Shown here piece after piece: positions 55,205 through 64,000 of a stretch of 64,000 nucleotides of DNA. The DNA is from Massilia eburnea. GTDB taxonomy: Bacteria; Pseudomonadota; Gammaproteobacteria; Burkholderiales; Burkholderiaceae_D. Within the stretch, counting starts at the first letter, position 1; every line of letters starts with the position of its first letter. Made by a program: the position numbers and the translations under genes. The DNA lies in assembly GCF_009720745.1 (NCBI RefSeq), contig NZ_WNKX01000010.1, positions 1 to 64,000 of the forward strand, read 5' to 3'. The notes under the pieces were generated by a model. It made no database searches. It saw nothing but the letters and a program-made list of their open reading frames with translations, and was not told where the DNA came from.

Positions 55205-56035
55205 TCAGGGCAGCCCAGCACGTTTGCGCGCAGCCAGCGCTACGGTAGGCGGAACCAGGGCCTCGTACAGCTTGCCGGTGGCCTCATCCCATTTTGCCAC
55301 TGCTCCATGTTGACGCTGCACGGTTGCCATATCGCCGCGCGCCACCGGCCCGGTGAGTGCCGGCGCGGCGCCAAGGCGGAAGGCGTTTTCCATCGATTCC
55401 AGCGCCAGGGGACGCGCCAGTTCGCGCGCCACGGCTTCCGGAACGCCCGCCGCCTGGTACGCCCGCAGCGCCGCGTCGATCACGGTCACCAGGTAATTGC
55501 TCGCGAAGACGGCCGCGGCGTGGTACACGGTCTTGGCGGATGGATCGATCTGCACGGCCCGGCCTCCGATTGCCGCCAGTGCAGGCAGGAGCACATCGAG
55601 CGCCTGCTGGTCGCCTTCCACCCCACAGAAAGTACCCGCAAAGCCGGCCGCCACGGCCTCCGTGTCGGCAAAGCTGCGGATAGGGTGCAGGCTGGCGACA
55701 TGCGCGCCGGCTGCGCGCGCTGCTGCCAACTTGTCCGAAGCCAGCGCGCCGCTGCAATGGAATATCACGGCGCCTTGCAAGGGGACGGCCGCCGCCAATG
55801 CCTCGCCAGCCGGCACGATCTGGTCATCGGAGACGGTGAGCATGTAGACGTCGGCCCGGCGCAAGGCGCCTCCGGCGACTGCAGGCGTACCAGCGCCGAT
55901 GAAGGCCTGCGCTTGCACTGCGCTGTCCATGGAACGGGCCACGACGTCCTGAACGGCGAACACGCCGGCACGCGAGAACAGGCGCCCGAGCACGCGGCCC
56001 ACCTGGCCGCCGCCAACGACGGAAAGCTTCAGCAT
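55205..56035 (-). CDS. Rossmann-like/DUF2520 domain protein
   Basis: 276 residues. The NAD(P)-binding Rossmann start is LSVVGGGQVGRVLGRLF. IFHCSGALASDKLAAARAAGAHVASLHPIRSFAD and the C-terminal DUF2520 helical domain (YHAAAVFASNYLVTVIDAA) match the family, which resembles 6-phosphogluconate/pyrroline-carboxylate reductase folds. Substrate unknown. Its start shares one base with the DUF924 stop. Last gene of a five-gene operon. Confidence 0.85.
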   Translation of the reverse strand: MLKLSVVGGGQVGRVLGRLFSRAGVFAVQDVVARSMDSAVQAQAFIGAGTPAVAGGALRRADVYMLTVSDDQIVPAGEALAAAVPLQGAVIFHCSGALASDKLAAARAAGAHVASLHPIRSFADTEAVAAGFAGTFCGVEGDQQALDVLLPALAAIGGRAVQIDPSAKTVYHAAAVFASNYLVTVIDAALRAYQAAGVPEAVARELARPLALESMENAFRLGAAPALTGPVARGDMATVQRQHGAVAKWDEATGKLYEALVPPTVALAARKRAGLP

Positions 56036-56619
56036 CAGAAACTCGACCCCGGCTGCTTGAGGAATTCAACTTCTTCCGGCGTCGATTCCCGGCCCAGGAT
56101 GGCGTTCCGGTGCGGGAAACGCCCGAACCGGCGGATCACCTCGAAATGCTTCTTCGCGAAATCGAGCATGCCGGCATAGCCCGGCGCATCCGCCGCCAGC
56201 ATTTCGAACAGGTCCACGCAGCGCATCTGCATCGACAAGTTTTCCGAATGCTCAAGCGGCATATACGAGAAGGCGCGCTGCGCTGGGGGCAAGGTCTGGT
56301 TGGCGCCCGAATCGTCCAGGGCTTTGGCCGCCTCCAGCGCCAGCTCGTCGCCGGCGAAGGCCTTCGGCGTGCCGCGATAGACGTTGCGGGTGAACTGGTC
56401 CAGTACGATGATGCGCGCCAGCGTGCCTTGCGTGCCCTCGTCGTCCCAATGGCGCAGGCCGCCCACCAGTCCTTCTTCGATGACGTCGCCGAATTGCTGG
56501 AAGATTGCGCGGTCGAATGCGTCGTCCTTGCGCCACCATTCGGGGCGCTGCATATTGTGGCCCTTGGCGCCGATCGGCAGGAACCAGAAGTCAAGAACGT
56601 CTTGTGAATGGATGACCAA
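56035..56619 (-). CDS. DUF924 family protein
   Basis: 194 residues, all helical. LDFWFLPIGAKG...PEWWRKDDAFDRAIFQQFGDVIE, LDQFTRNVYRGTPKAFAGD and MPLEHSENLSMQ are the DUF924 hallmarks (TPR-like fold). Function unknown. It begins 9 bp after the mgtC-like gene and overlaps the DUF2520 gene by one base. Confidence 0.9.
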   Translation of the reverse strand: MVIHSQDVLDFWFLPIGAKGHNMQRPEWWRKDDAFDRAIFQQFGDVIEEGLVGGLRHWDDEGTQGTLARIIVLDQFTRNVYRGTPKAFAGDELALEAAKALDDSGANQTLPPAQRAFSYMPLEHSENLSMQMRCVDLFEMLAADAPGYAGMLDFAKKHFEVIRRFGRFPHRNAILGRESTPEEVEFLKQPGSSF

Positions 56620-56628
56620 ACCTGCCTC

Positions 56629-57372
56629 CTAGTTGCGTGCGTGGGTGACCTGGAAACTGTCGATGCCGTCGAAGTGCGTCATCTCTTCCGCGATGCGCGA
56701 CAGCGGCGAACCGCTGCGCTTGCTGAGCGCGAGCGCGACGAAGCGCCATTCCAGCTTGCCCTGGTCCATGCCGATGGTGAGCGAACCGCCGGCGATCTGG
56801 TAGCCGCGCTCCAGCGCCATGGCGCGCAGCTGGTCTTCCTTCGGCTCAAAGCCCGGCTTGAAACGCATGGTGATCGCGATGGCGTGGCGCGACGGCAGCC
56901 AGGCCTCCACCTTCGACAGGAAAATCATCGACATCGCGCACAGGAAGGCCAGGCCCATCGCGCCCAGGTAGAACCCGAGACCCACTGCCACGCCGATGAC
57001 GGACGAAGCCCAGATCGACGCCGCCGTCGTCAGGCCGGAAATATTGAAGCCTTCGCGCATGATCACGCCGGCGCCAAGGAAGCCGATGCCGGTCACGATA
57101 CCCTGCACCACGCGGGTCGGGTCGGTGCCCACCAGTTCCGACATATGGCCGCCGAACCACAGGTTGGGATAGCCGCACAATACCGTCAGCGCAGCCGACG
57201 CCATGCATACCAGCCCATAGGTACGCATGCCAGCCGCCCGGCCATGGTAAGAGCGCTCATAGCCGACGCACAGGCCAAGCAGGAGCGCCCCGCCGATATT
57301 CATCAGGATCACAAGATTGGTCGCCAGTTCGCCGGACGACCAGTAAGCGCGCAGGAATTCTATGCTTGGCAT
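56629..57372 (-). CDS. MgtC/SapB family membrane protein
   Basis: 247 residues from ATG 57372; a longer frame upstream has no family match. Five membrane helices in the first ~155 residues, with LCVGYERSYHGRAAGMRTYGLVCMASAAL and GIGFLGAGVIMREGFNISGLTTAASIWASS (family core). The C-terminal soluble ACT-like domain ends DSFQVTHARN. MgtC proteins affect Mg2+ and phosphate homeostasis and virulence; the transported species is unclear. Confidence 0.9.
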   Translation of the reverse strand: MPSIEFLRAYWSSGELATNLVILMNIGGALLLGLCVGYERSYHGRAAGMRTYGLVCMASAALTVLCGYPNLWFGGHMSELVGTDPTRVVQGIVTGIGFLGAGVIMREGFNISGLTTAASIWASSVIGVAVGLGFYLGAMGLAFLCAMSMIFLSKVEAWLPSRHAIAITMRFKPGFEPKEDQLRAMALERGYQIAGGSLTIGMDQGKLEWRFVALALSKRSGSPLSRIAEEMTHFDGIDSFQVTHARN

Positions 57373-57383
57373 GGCTGCCTCAC

Positions 57384-57647
57384 TTATGGTTTTGGTGTTT
57401 TCTTGGCTGCGAGCTGCTTTTCGAATGCTACATCGAGTTTGCTGACGCGTTTCACTTTTTGCGGGCCTTGCGCGTTGACGAAGGCGACGAAGTCGTCCAG
57501 TTCCATCGGCGGGCATAGCGGCGGCTGGCCCGGCCCTTCGGTCAGGAAGAAGTGGCCGCTGCCGGTCATGGTCATCGAATAGGCCTGGTTGCCGGAACGC
57601 TCTTTCAGGCGCGCCAGCGCGTTGGATGCTTTGGTGGAGCGGCTCAT
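57384..57647 (-). CDS. Small conserved hypothetical protein (87 aa)
   Basis: Start ATG 57647, overlapping the pepP-like stop by four bases (ATGA). The sequence has a basic N-terminal helix (SKASNALARLKERSG analogue), a short beta region (YSMTMTGSGHFFLTEGP) and a Lys-rich end. No recognised family. The translational overlap with the peptidase gene suggests a real small gene in the operon. Confidence 0.65.
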   Translation of the reverse strand: MSRSTKASNALARLKERSGNQAYSMTMTGSGHFFLTEGPGQPPLCPPMELDDFVAFVNAQGPQKVKRVSKLDVAFEKQLAAKKTPKP

Positions 57648-59434
57648 ATTGCCTCCGTCCTTTGTTCCAGCCATTGCAGCGCAGCGCCGCTGACATGCGG
57701 GCGCAGGCGCTGGCGCACGGTGGCGTGGTAGTCGTTCAGCCAGCGCACCTCGTCTTCGCGCAGCAGCGACTTGTCGATGCAGCGCGTGTCGATCGGGCAC
57801 AGGGTCAGGGTTTCAAAGCGCAGGAATTCGCCGAATTCGGAATTGGCGGCCGGCACATTCAGTACCAGGTTCTCGATGCGGATGCCCCATTTGCCGGGAC
57901 GGTAGATGCCCGGCTCGTTGGAAGTGATCATGCCCGGTTCCATCGCCGTATGCGCATCCGGCGGCGTGGAGGGAGAAATCGATTGCGGGCCTTCGTGAAC
58001 GTTCAGGAAGAAGCCGACCCCGTGCCCGGTGCCGTGGCCGAAATCGATGCCGGCCGCCCACAGCGGCGCGCGCGCAATCGCATCCAGCATCGGCGACTTC
58101 ACGCCGCGCGGGAACTGGGCCACGGACAATGCCATCATGCCCTTCAGCACCAGGGTGAAATCGCGCTGATGTTCCGGGGTGATGGCGCCGACCGGCACCA
58201 CGCGCGTGATATCGGTGGTGCCCCCTGTGTACTGGCCGCCGGAATCGAGCAGCAGCAGGCCATCTCCTTCAACCACCGCGCTGCCTTGCGCCGGCGCGCG
58301 GTAATGCATGATCGCACCGTTCGCATTGAAGCCGGCGATGGTGCCGAAACTCGGGCTGACAAAGCCGGAACGACGGCGGCGCGCCTGCAGCAGGTGCTGG
58401 CCGATTGCATATTCGGTCAGCGGCTCGCGCTGCGGATCCGCCAGCGTTTGTTCCAGCCAGCTAAAGAATTCGCACAGCGCTGCCCCATCCTGCTCCATCG
58501 TGGCGCGCACGTAATCGGCTTCATGTTCGGTCTTACGCGATTTGGCAAACGTAGTCGGATTGACCGCCTCGATCACGTTCACACGGTCAGGCACGGCCTG
58601 ACGGGTGCCGAACGTGATGCGGCGCGGGTCCAGCAGCAGCGTACTGCCGGCGGGGAGCGATGCCAGCGCCTGCGCCACTTCTTCGTATGGCTCGACGAAG
58701 ACATTGTCGGCCGCCAGCAGGCCGGCCAGGCCGGGTTCGATTTTTCCTGCCCCGACGAACAGCATGGTGCGCTCGCGATCCACTAGCGCGTGCGACAGGA
58801 AGATTGGGTTGTAGTTGACGTCCGAACCGCGCAGGTTGAACAGGTAAGCGATGTCGTCCAGCGTCGAAATGATGTGGTGGGTAGCGCCCTGGCGCTCCAT
58901 TTCGACACGCAGCGCCGCCAGCTTGGCAGCGCGGGGCTTGTCCGCGAATGGACGCTGGTGTTCGTAAGCAGGTGCATCTGGCAGGCCGGGCCGGTCGGTC
59001 CACACTTCTTCAAGCAGGTCGAGGTCCGTCCGCATGGCGATGCCGCGTGCCTGCAGCAGGCGGGCGACCGACAGGCCCAGAACCGCGCCATCCACCGCCA
59101 ACACCTGGCCTGGCTGCAGCGTCTGCGCCAGCCAGTCGATGTACTGCACGCTGGCTCCCGATGAAATTTTCATCAATCGCACGCCGGTGCCGGCCAGTTC
59201 CGATTCGGCCTGGGTCCAATAACGGCCGTCAGTCCAGACGCCAGCGAAATCCTGGGTAATGATGAAGGTACCGACCGAACCGGTGAAGTTCGACAGCCAC
59301 TCGCGGCCCTGCCAACGCGGCGGCAAATATTCTGACAAGTGCGGATCGGAAGATGGGACCATGCAGGCGTCAACCTGATGGCGGCGCATGGCCGCGCGCA
59401 TGGATTCCAGTCTGGTGCTGATTGATTCTTTCAT
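57644..59434 (-). CDS. Xaa-Pro aminopeptidase (M24B, aminopeptidase P type)
   Basis: 596 residues from ATG 59434, a three-domain aminopeptidase P. Two creatinase-like N-domains are followed by the pita-bread catalytic domain with metal ligands in LLLDSGGQYTGGTTDITR (Asp, Asp), GHGTGHGVG (His), TSNEPGIY (Glu) and IENLVLN (Glu). Length fits the eukaryotic XPNPEP1-like bacterial group. Releases N-terminal residues before proline. First gene of the operon with the 87-aa ORF, mgtC-like, DUF924 and DUF2520 genes. Confidence 0.92.
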   Translation of the reverse strand: MKESISTRLESMRAAMRRHQVDACMVPSSDPHLSEYLPPRWQGREWLSNFTGSVGTFIITQDFAGVWTDGRYWTQAESELAGTGVRLMKISSGASVQYIDWLAQTLQPGQVLAVDGAVLGLSVARLLQARGIAMRTDLDLLEEVWTDRPGLPDAPAYEHQRPFADKPRAAKLAALRVEMERQGATHHIISTLDDIAYLFNLRGSDVNYNPIFLSHALVDRERTMLFVGAGKIEPGLAGLLAADNVFVEPYEEVAQALASLPAGSTLLLDPRRITFGTRQAVPDRVNVIEAVNPTTFAKSRKTEHEADYVRATMEQDGAALCEFFSWLEQTLADPQREPLTEYAIGQHLLQARRRRSGFVSPSFGTIAGFNANGAIMHYRAPAQGSAVVEGDGLLLLDSGGQYTGGTTDITRVVPVGAITPEHQRDFTLVLKGMMALSVAQFPRGVKSPMLDAIARAPLWAAGIDFGHGTGHGVGFFLNVHEGPQSISPSTPPDAHTAMEPGMITSNEPGIYRPGKWGIRIENLVLNVPAANSEFGEFLRFETLTLCPIDTRCIDKSLLREDEVRWLNDYHATVRQRLRPHVSGAALQWLEQRTEAI

Positions 59435-59569
59435 AGCGCAATCATACCGCGATTGCGCCGACTTGCTTAGCCAGCGCCGCATTCAGGCGCCAGGGGGTTA
59501 CCACGCCGGGATTGCTGTGCCATGATTTGCCTCATGGACTGATGCAACCCAAATTGAAGCGGAGAAGAA

Positions 59570-60355
59570 TTGATTCCTGAAGATATACGCGAAGAGATCA
59601 TGCGCCGCTTGGCTGCAGCGGAAGCCGAGCATGATGTCCGGATCCTGCTGGCCGTCGAATCAGGCAGCCGTGCCTGGGGCTTCGCCTCGCCGAACAGTGA
59701 TTACGATGTACGCTTCATTTACGCACATCGGCCAGAATGGTACCTGTCCGTTGACCTGGAAGAGCGGCGCGACGTCATTGAGTACAAGATCGTCGACGAC
59801 ATCGACTTGAATGGCTGGGATGTCCGCAAGGCGCTGCGCCTGTTCCGCAGATCGAACCCTGCATTTGTGGAATGGATCCAGTCGCCGATCCTGTACCGTT
59901 CACACGGCGGCTTCGCCGATGCCGCACGCACGTTACTGCCTAAGGTCTATTCCTGCGAAAGCGGCGCCTACCATTACCGCAACATGGCAAAGACCAACTA
60001 TCGTGGCTACCTGCGTGCCGAGATGGTGCCTTTGAAGAAGTACTTTTACGTGCTGCGCCCACTGCTGGCCGTCCGTTGGCTTGAGCGCTATGCTATCGCT
60101 GCACCGATCGAGTTTGAAAAGCTGCTGCATTTGCTGGAGGGTGAAATGCAGTTGCTCGAAGCGATCGCAACGCTCCTGGAAAAGAAGAAAGCGGCACCGG
60201 AAATGGGCCTGTCCGAGCCCGTTCCGTGCCTGAACCGGTTTATCGAGGCGGAACTCGCCCGCCTTGAACAACCGAGTGTTGACCGTTTTCAGCGAAGCGA
60301 TGTCAATGCTGAACTGAACCAGCTATTCCACGCCACCTTGGCCGAGCAACGTTAA
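59570..60355 (+). CDS. Predicted nucleotidyltransferase (COG3541/YcgL type)
   Basis: 261 residues from TTG 59570 behind GGAGAAG. The NTase motif is in LLAVESGSRAWGFASPNSDYDVRFIYAH (GSRAWG, DYD). WIQSPILY and a helical C-terminal half follow. The fold is shared with minimal nucleotidyltransferases and toxin-antitoxin enzymes, but no partner HEPN gene is adjacent, so a defence role is not supported. The substrate is unknown. Confidence 0.82.
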   Translation: MIPEDIREEIMRRLAAAEAEHDVRILLAVESGSRAWGFASPNSDYDVRFIYAHRPEWYLSVDLEERRDVIEYKIVDDIDLNGWDVRKALRLFRRSNPAFVEWIQSPILYRSHGGFADAARTLLPKVYSCESGAYHYRNMAKTNYRGYLRAEMVPLKKYFYVLRPLLAVRWLERYAIAAPIEFEKLLHLLEGEMQLLEAIATLLEKKKAAPEMGLSEPVPCLNRFIEAELARLEQPSVDRFQRSDVNAELNQLFHATLAEQR

Positions 60356-60361
60356 GTCTAC

Positions 60362-61168
60362 CTACATGCGCGGCTCGCCATCTCGGTTGACGGTGATAGT
60401 GCGGCCGGGCTCAGCGCTCAGCTGGGCGCGGTGCTCAACACCGTGGAAATCGTAGGTCACGTCCCAGTATTGCGGCGTGCGGCTGGGGACTGCCTCGCAG
60501 CGCTGCACGTTCTGGGCGTATTGGTTGCCGCTGTTGCGGCCGACATTCGAGCCGACTGCAGCACCGGCGATGGCGCCGCCGACCGTCGCGACATCGCGGC
60601 CGGTACCGCGGCCGACCTGGTGGCCCAGCACGCCGCCGATCAGGGCGCCGGCAATCGTGCCGACGGTGCCGTTATCGCCCGAAGACGTCACCTGCTCACG
60701 CTCAACCCAGCATCGCTGTTCCGGCGGTCCGACCACGGCGCGGGCGGAGGTGATCGGTGCTTCGAACAAGCGCTCCCTTGGCCGCTGGCGGTATTCATAG
60801 GTCGCTTGTGGCAGCGGCTCCGGCGCGTAAGCCATTTCATTGACCTGGCGGCGGCGCGGTACCGGCCGAATCGATGAAATGCTGTTGTTCATGCCCATGC
60901 CGCGCAGCGACTCGTAACTGCCGCGGCGCAAGATCTTGCATTCGCCGCCAAAATAGGCGTCCTCGCAGACTTCCCAGCGGCCGCCCTCGACCACGACCGA
61001 CGAGGCGCGGTCGTTGAATCCTGCCGCGCTTAAGTCTCGGATCGAGTTATTGGCAGTCAATGGCCGTCCACGCCAGCCTTCACCGGGGTAAAGCGTAATT
61101 TGTGCAAATGCTTGGGCGCCCAGCAAGGCAAGGAATGCCGCCAGCGCAGTTCTGATTGGAAAGTTCAT
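60362..61168 (-). CDS. Exported beta/gamma-crystallin plus glycine-zipper protein
   Basis: 268 residues. The signal peptide ends GAQAFAQ. A beta/gamma-crystallin-like domain (about 25-105: ITLYPGEGWRGRPL, WEVCEDAYFGGECKIL) precedes a linker and a glycine-zipper 2TM segment (about 160-210: GTIAGALIGGVLGHQVGRGTGRD, GGAIAGAAVGSNVGR) of the Rick_17kDa type. The C-terminal extension has a conserved WDVTYDFHGVEHR. An envelope-associated structural role is likely. The combination is known in Oxalobacteraceae-type genomes as far as I recall but is unusual. Confidence 0.82.
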   Translation of the reverse strand: MNFPIRTALAAFLALLGAQAFAQITLYPGEGWRGRPLTANNSIRDLSAAGFNDRASSVVVEGGRWEVCEDAYFGGECKILRRGSYESLRGMGMNNSISSIRPVPRRRQVNEMAYAPEPLPQATYEYRQRPRERLFEAPITSARAVVGPPEQRCWVEREQVTSSGDNGTVGTIAGALIGGVLGHQVGRGTGRDVATVGGAIAGAAVGSNVGRNSGNQYAQNVQRCEAVPSRTPQYWDVTYDFHGVEHRAQLSAEPGRTITVNRDGEPRM

Positions 61169-61250
61169 GATGTCCTCCGATACAGATCAGGTGCGCCCAG
61201 CATGCCGCTGCAATGTGGGCTGGTCTGTTCGGGAACGCTCGTTGCAAAAT

Positions 61251-61934
61251 CTAAGCTTCGAAGCGGCGCAAACCGTCGAGGTCAAGGATACGGATGCCGC
61301 CGTAGTCCACGCGCAACAAGCCCTGCTTTTCAAGCACTTGCAGCGCCTGGTTGGCGCGCTGGCGCGAAGAGCCCGACAGCAGGCCGACCTCTTCTTGGGA
61401 AATCTGCACCAGCCGCTCGATGCCGGGGTACAGATGGGAATTAAACAGGGATGCCAGGCAGCGCGCAACGCGTGTATCCGGGTCCAGCAAGCGTTCGTTT
61501 TCCACCATGCCGATGAACTGACCCAAACGTTCGTTGAGCTGCATCAAGAGGAACCGGGTGAAGGGTAGGCTATTCTCGAGCAGGTAGTGGAAAGTAACGG
61601 CAGGCATGCGCGCAATCCGGCTGTCGCGCAGGGTCATGGCGTCATATCGGCGGCATTCGTCTTTTAGTAATGAACCTTCACCAAACCAGCCGCCAGGCGG
61701 CACGCCAGTAAATGTGACGCTTTTCCCGTTTGGAGAAAAATTATTCATTTTCACCATGCCCGAGATAATGCCAATCCAATTATCGACAATTTCCCCTTTA
61801 TGACAAACGAAGCCGCCTTTGGGAATAAATTCTTCGTAGCAGGTGGCCTCCACGCGCGCCAGCAGTTCCGCTGTGAGCACAGGGGCCCAGGTGGAACTAC
61901 GAATGGCTTCGATCAGGCTCGGTTCAGTTTTCAT
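61251..61934 (-). CDS. Crp/Fnr family transcriptional regulator
   Basis: 227 residues. cNMP-binding beta barrel (about 15-135: GGWFGEGSLLKDECRRYDAMTL), C-helix, and C-terminal winged HTH (EEVGLLSGSSRQRANQALQVLEKQGLLRV). It lacks the N-terminal cysteine cluster of Fnr, so it is not an Fe-S oxygen sensor; whether it binds a cyclic nucleotide is unclear. Divergent from the acyl-CoA synthetase gene across 135 bp holding a TTGTC-N8-GACAA candidate site. Confidence 0.9.
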   Translation of the reverse strand: MKTEPSLIEAIRSSTWAPVLTAELLARVEATCYEEFIPKGGFVCHKGEIVDNWIGIISGMVKMNNFSPNGKSVTFTGVPPGGWFGEGSLLKDECRRYDAMTLRDSRIARMPAVTFHYLLENSLPFTRFLLMQLNERLGQFIGMVENERLLDPDTRVARCLASLFNSHLYPGIERLVQISQEEVGLLSGSSRQRANQALQVLEKQGLLRVDYGGIRILDLDGLRRFEA

Positions 61935-61967
61935 TGTTGTTGCGTCGCACCATCAAAAGTCGTCGAA

Positions 61968-61985
61968 TTGTCTTTGAAATGACAA
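61968..61985. promoter_or_regulatory. Candidate regulator site in the crp-like/acyl-CoA synthetase gap
   Basis: TTGTC (61968-61972) and GACAA (61981-61985) form an 18-bp interrupted palindrome between two divergent genes. It resembles a dimeric Crp/Fnr-type site but does not match TGTGA-N6-TCACA. Weak by itself. Confidence 0.3.
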
Positions 61986-62069
61986 CTTTGCGACATAGCT
62001 CACGCTAATATCATCACACAAAAAGCGCGGCCCACCTAAAAAGCGCACTTGAAAACCCAAGGAGACACC

Positions 62070-63992
62070 GTGCAGGATAATCTGACGACCTTCCCTCGCA
62101 GGCTGCTTCAGCATGGCAAGGAGCGGCCGCACAAGCCTGCGTTCCGCGAAAAGGACCTGGGCATCTGGCAGACCTGGGACTGGCAGCAAACGAACGAAGA
62201 AGTGCGCGCGCTGGCTTGCGGACTGGCCGCGATCGGCTTCCAGCGCGGCATGAACCTGGCGATCATCGGCGACAACCGCCCGCGCCTGTACTGGTCGATG
62301 CTGGCGGCGCAGTGCCTGGGCGGCGTGCCGGTGCCGATGTACCAGGATGCGCCGGCAGCCGACATGGCGTTCGTGCTGGAGAACGCGGAAATCCAGTACG
62401 CCATCGTCGAAGACCAGGAGCAGGTCGACAAGCTGCTCGACCTGTGCGAGCAATGCCCGGATATCAAGCACATCGCCTACGAAGACGAACGGGGCATGCG
62501 CAATTACACGCACCAGCAGCTGATGTCCTATGCCCGCCTGCAGGAACTGGGGCGCGCATACGACAAGGCGCATCCCGGCTTCTACGAGGCCGCGATTGCG
62601 GAGGGCAAGGAAAGCGACAGCGCCATCATCCTGTACACCTCCGGTACCACCGGCAAACCGAAAGGCGTGTGCCAGACCCATAAGGCGCTGCTGTCGGCAG
62701 CGATTGGCGGCATCAGTTTCGACAAGCTGACCGATGAAGAGAATGTACTGTCCTACCTGCCGATGGCATGGGTGGGCGACTGCCTGTTTTCATTTGCACA
62801 GGCGATGACCGCCGGCTTTACCGTCAATTGCCCCGAATCGTCGGATACCGTCACCACCGACTTGCGCGAAATCGGCCCATCCTATTACTTTGCCCCGCCG
62901 CGCATCTTCGAAAACATGCTGACGCAGGTAATGATCCGCATGGAAGACGCAGGCGCCATCAAGCGCAAGATGTTCCATCACTTCATGGCGGTGGCGCGGC
63001 GCGTGGGCTCGGACATCCTTGATGGCAAACAGGTAGCGCTGGGCGACCGTATCAGCTACGCCATCGGCAATATGCTGGTGTATGGCCCACTGCGCAATGT
63101 GCTGGGCATGTCGCGCATCCGGGTGGCTTACACGGCGGGCGCCGCGATCGGACCGGACCTGTTCCGCATCTACCGTTCCATTGGCGTAAACCTGAAACAG
63201 TTCTACGGCTCGACCGAGACCTGCGCTTACATCTGCCTGCAACCGGATGGCGAAATCAAGTTCGACTCCGTCGGCAAGCCGGCGCCGGGCGTGGAGGTAA
63301 AACTGGCGCCCAACGGCGAAGTGCTGGTCAAGTCGCCAACCTTGATGCACTGCTATTACAAGCGTCCCGATGCAACGGCCGAAGCCATCGACGGCGACGG
63401 CTACTTCCACACCGGCGATGCCGGCATCTTCGACAACGACGGCCATCTGCGCATCATCGACCGCGCGGCCGACGTGGGCAAGATGAACAACGGCGCCATC
63501 TTCGCGCCCAACTACATCGAGAACAAGCTGAAGTTCTTCCCCTTCATTAAGGAAGCGGTGGCTTTCGGGCATGAGCGCGACAAGGTGACCGCCTTCATCA
63601 ACATCGATATGGAGGCTGTGGGCAACTGGGCAGAACGGCGCGGCATCGCCTACTCGGGCTATACCGACCTGGCCGCGCACGAACAGACCTATGCGCTGGT
63701 GAAGGAATGCGTGGAAAAGGTCAACGCCGACCTGGCGCAGGAGGCCTTGATGGCTGACACGCAAGTGCACCGCTTCCTGGTGCTGCACAAGGAGCTCGAC
63801 CCTGACGACGACGAACTGACCCGCACCCGCAAGGTGCGCCGCAAGTTCATCGCCGAGAAATACGCGGTGCTGATCGAGGCACTGTACGGCGGCAAAGCTT
63901 CGCAATACATCGAAACCCAGGTCAAGTTCGAGGACGGGCGCACCGGCACGGTGGCGGCTGACCTGCGGATCATGGACCTCAAGGCAGCATAA
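62070..63992 (+). CDS. AMP-forming long-chain acyl-CoA synthetase
   Basis: 640 residues from GTG 62070, selected because AAGGAG precedes it; a TTG 21 bp upstream lacks one. Adenylation motif YTSGTTGKPKG, then FYGSTETCAYI and DGYFHTGDAGIFDNDGHLRIIDR. ANL superfamily, resembling the synthetases that accompany branched-chain amino-acid-type ABC transporters. Activates a carboxylic acid with ATP and CoA. It runs to 8 bp from the window end, so partner genes may follow. Confidence 0.9.
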   Translation: MQDNLTTFPRRLLQHGKERPHKPAFREKDLGIWQTWDWQQTNEEVRALACGLAAIGFQRGMNLAIIGDNRPRLYWSMLAAQCLGGVPVPMYQDAPAADMAFVLENAEIQYAIVEDQEQVDKLLDLCEQCPDIKHIAYEDERGMRNYTHQQLMSYARLQELGRAYDKAHPGFYEAAIAEGKESDSAIILYTSGTTGKPKGVCQTHKALLSAAIGGISFDKLTDEENVLSYLPMAWVGDCLFSFAQAMTAGFTVNCPESSDTVTTDLREIGPSYYFAPPRIFENMLTQVMIRMEDAGAIKRKMFHHFMAVARRVGSDILDGKQVALGDRISYAIGNMLVYGPLRNVLGMSRIRVAYTAGAAIGPDLFRIYRSIGVNLKQFYGSTETCAYICLQPDGEIKFDSVGKPAPGVEVKLAPNGEVLVKSPTLMHCYYKRPDATAEAIDGDGYFHTGDAGIFDNDGHLRIIDRAADVGKMNNGAIFAPNYIENKLKFFPFIKEAVAFGHERDKVTAFINIDMEAVGNWAERRGIAYSGYTDLAAHEQTYALVKECVEKVNADLAQEALMADTQVHRFLVLHKELDPDDDELTRTRKVRRKFIAEKYAVLIEALYGGKASQYIETQVKFEDGRTGTVAADLRIMDLKAA

Positions 63993-64000
63993 GCGGGGAA

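Noticed and set aside
59570..60355. Possible MNT/HEPN-type toxin-antitoxin or defence module
   Set aside because: Only the nucleotidyltransferase is present; no HEPN or other partner gene is adjacent, and the fold has many other roles.

Overview
The window looks like a GC-rich betaproteobacterial chromosome of the Oxalobacteraceae type (Massilia, Duganella, Janthinobacterium and relatives). This is inferred from the gene set (phbA-phbB, Kup, EttA, minCDE, a PEP-CTERM protein, a DUF4148 protein, class I GshA), from codon use, and from many short intergenic palindromes. No 16S rRNA gene is present, so the genus is not proven.

Layout. 1-616: the edge of an AT-richer accessory region, with the end of an IS21-family element and an ORF fragment, abutting the 3' end of tRNA-Arg(CCG). 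0.8-10.8 kb: a c5-type cytochrome, three tandem M13 zinc metallopeptidases, a TonB-dependent receptor and a Spy/CpxP-like periplasmic protein. 11-16.6 kb: S41 protease, a ketoacyl synthase III homologue, FadH and a START-like protein. 16.6-23.5 kb: small operons (prolyl aminopeptidase; TetR with an Lnt-like acyltransferase and a PLP deaminase; a Coq7-like diiron protein). 23.5-30.2 kb: the PHB genes phbB and phbA with a phasin-like gene, then the divergent metR/metE pair. 30.3-40.2 kb: minCDE, an orphan response regulator, hemA-prfA-dsbB-prmC, gshA and a deacetylase-like gene. 40.2-45.1 kb: a two-component system, a CcdA/thioredoxin pair, ohr and elaA. 45.1-54.7 kb: a triple-FKBP lipoprotein, kup, rarD, a PEP-CTERM protein with a sigma-54-like promoter, ettA, a beta-barrel protein and alkB. 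54.7-64 kb: a five-gene pepP-mgtC-DUF924-DUF2520 operon, a nucleotidyltransferase, a crystallin/glycine-zipper protein, a Crp-type regulator and an acyl-CoA synthetase.

The most distinctive signal outside the genes is two families of dispersed palindromic repeats. Family A has five copies (1444-1616, 3643-3740, 5866-5931, 32152-32206, 52016-52128). Each is bounded by inverted GGTAA/TTACC feet and contains one or two GTCTGACCC/GGGTCAGAC hairpins. Copies sit at gene ends, and in several the foot overlaps or supplies a stop codon. Family B has two copies: a perfect 34-bp hairpin at 13754-13824 and an internally shortened relative at 36064-36096. They resemble REP/BIME-type elements, but no mobilising transposase lies in the window.

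Regulatory signals readable by eye include a MetR box between metR and metE, a perfect operator over the start of a probably leaderless tetR, a duplicated operator-like repeat at the ohr promoter, a -24/-12 promoter before the PEP-CTERM gene, and several intrinsic terminators. Most genes are ordinary housekeeping genes. No CRISPR array, prophage or complete defence system was seen.
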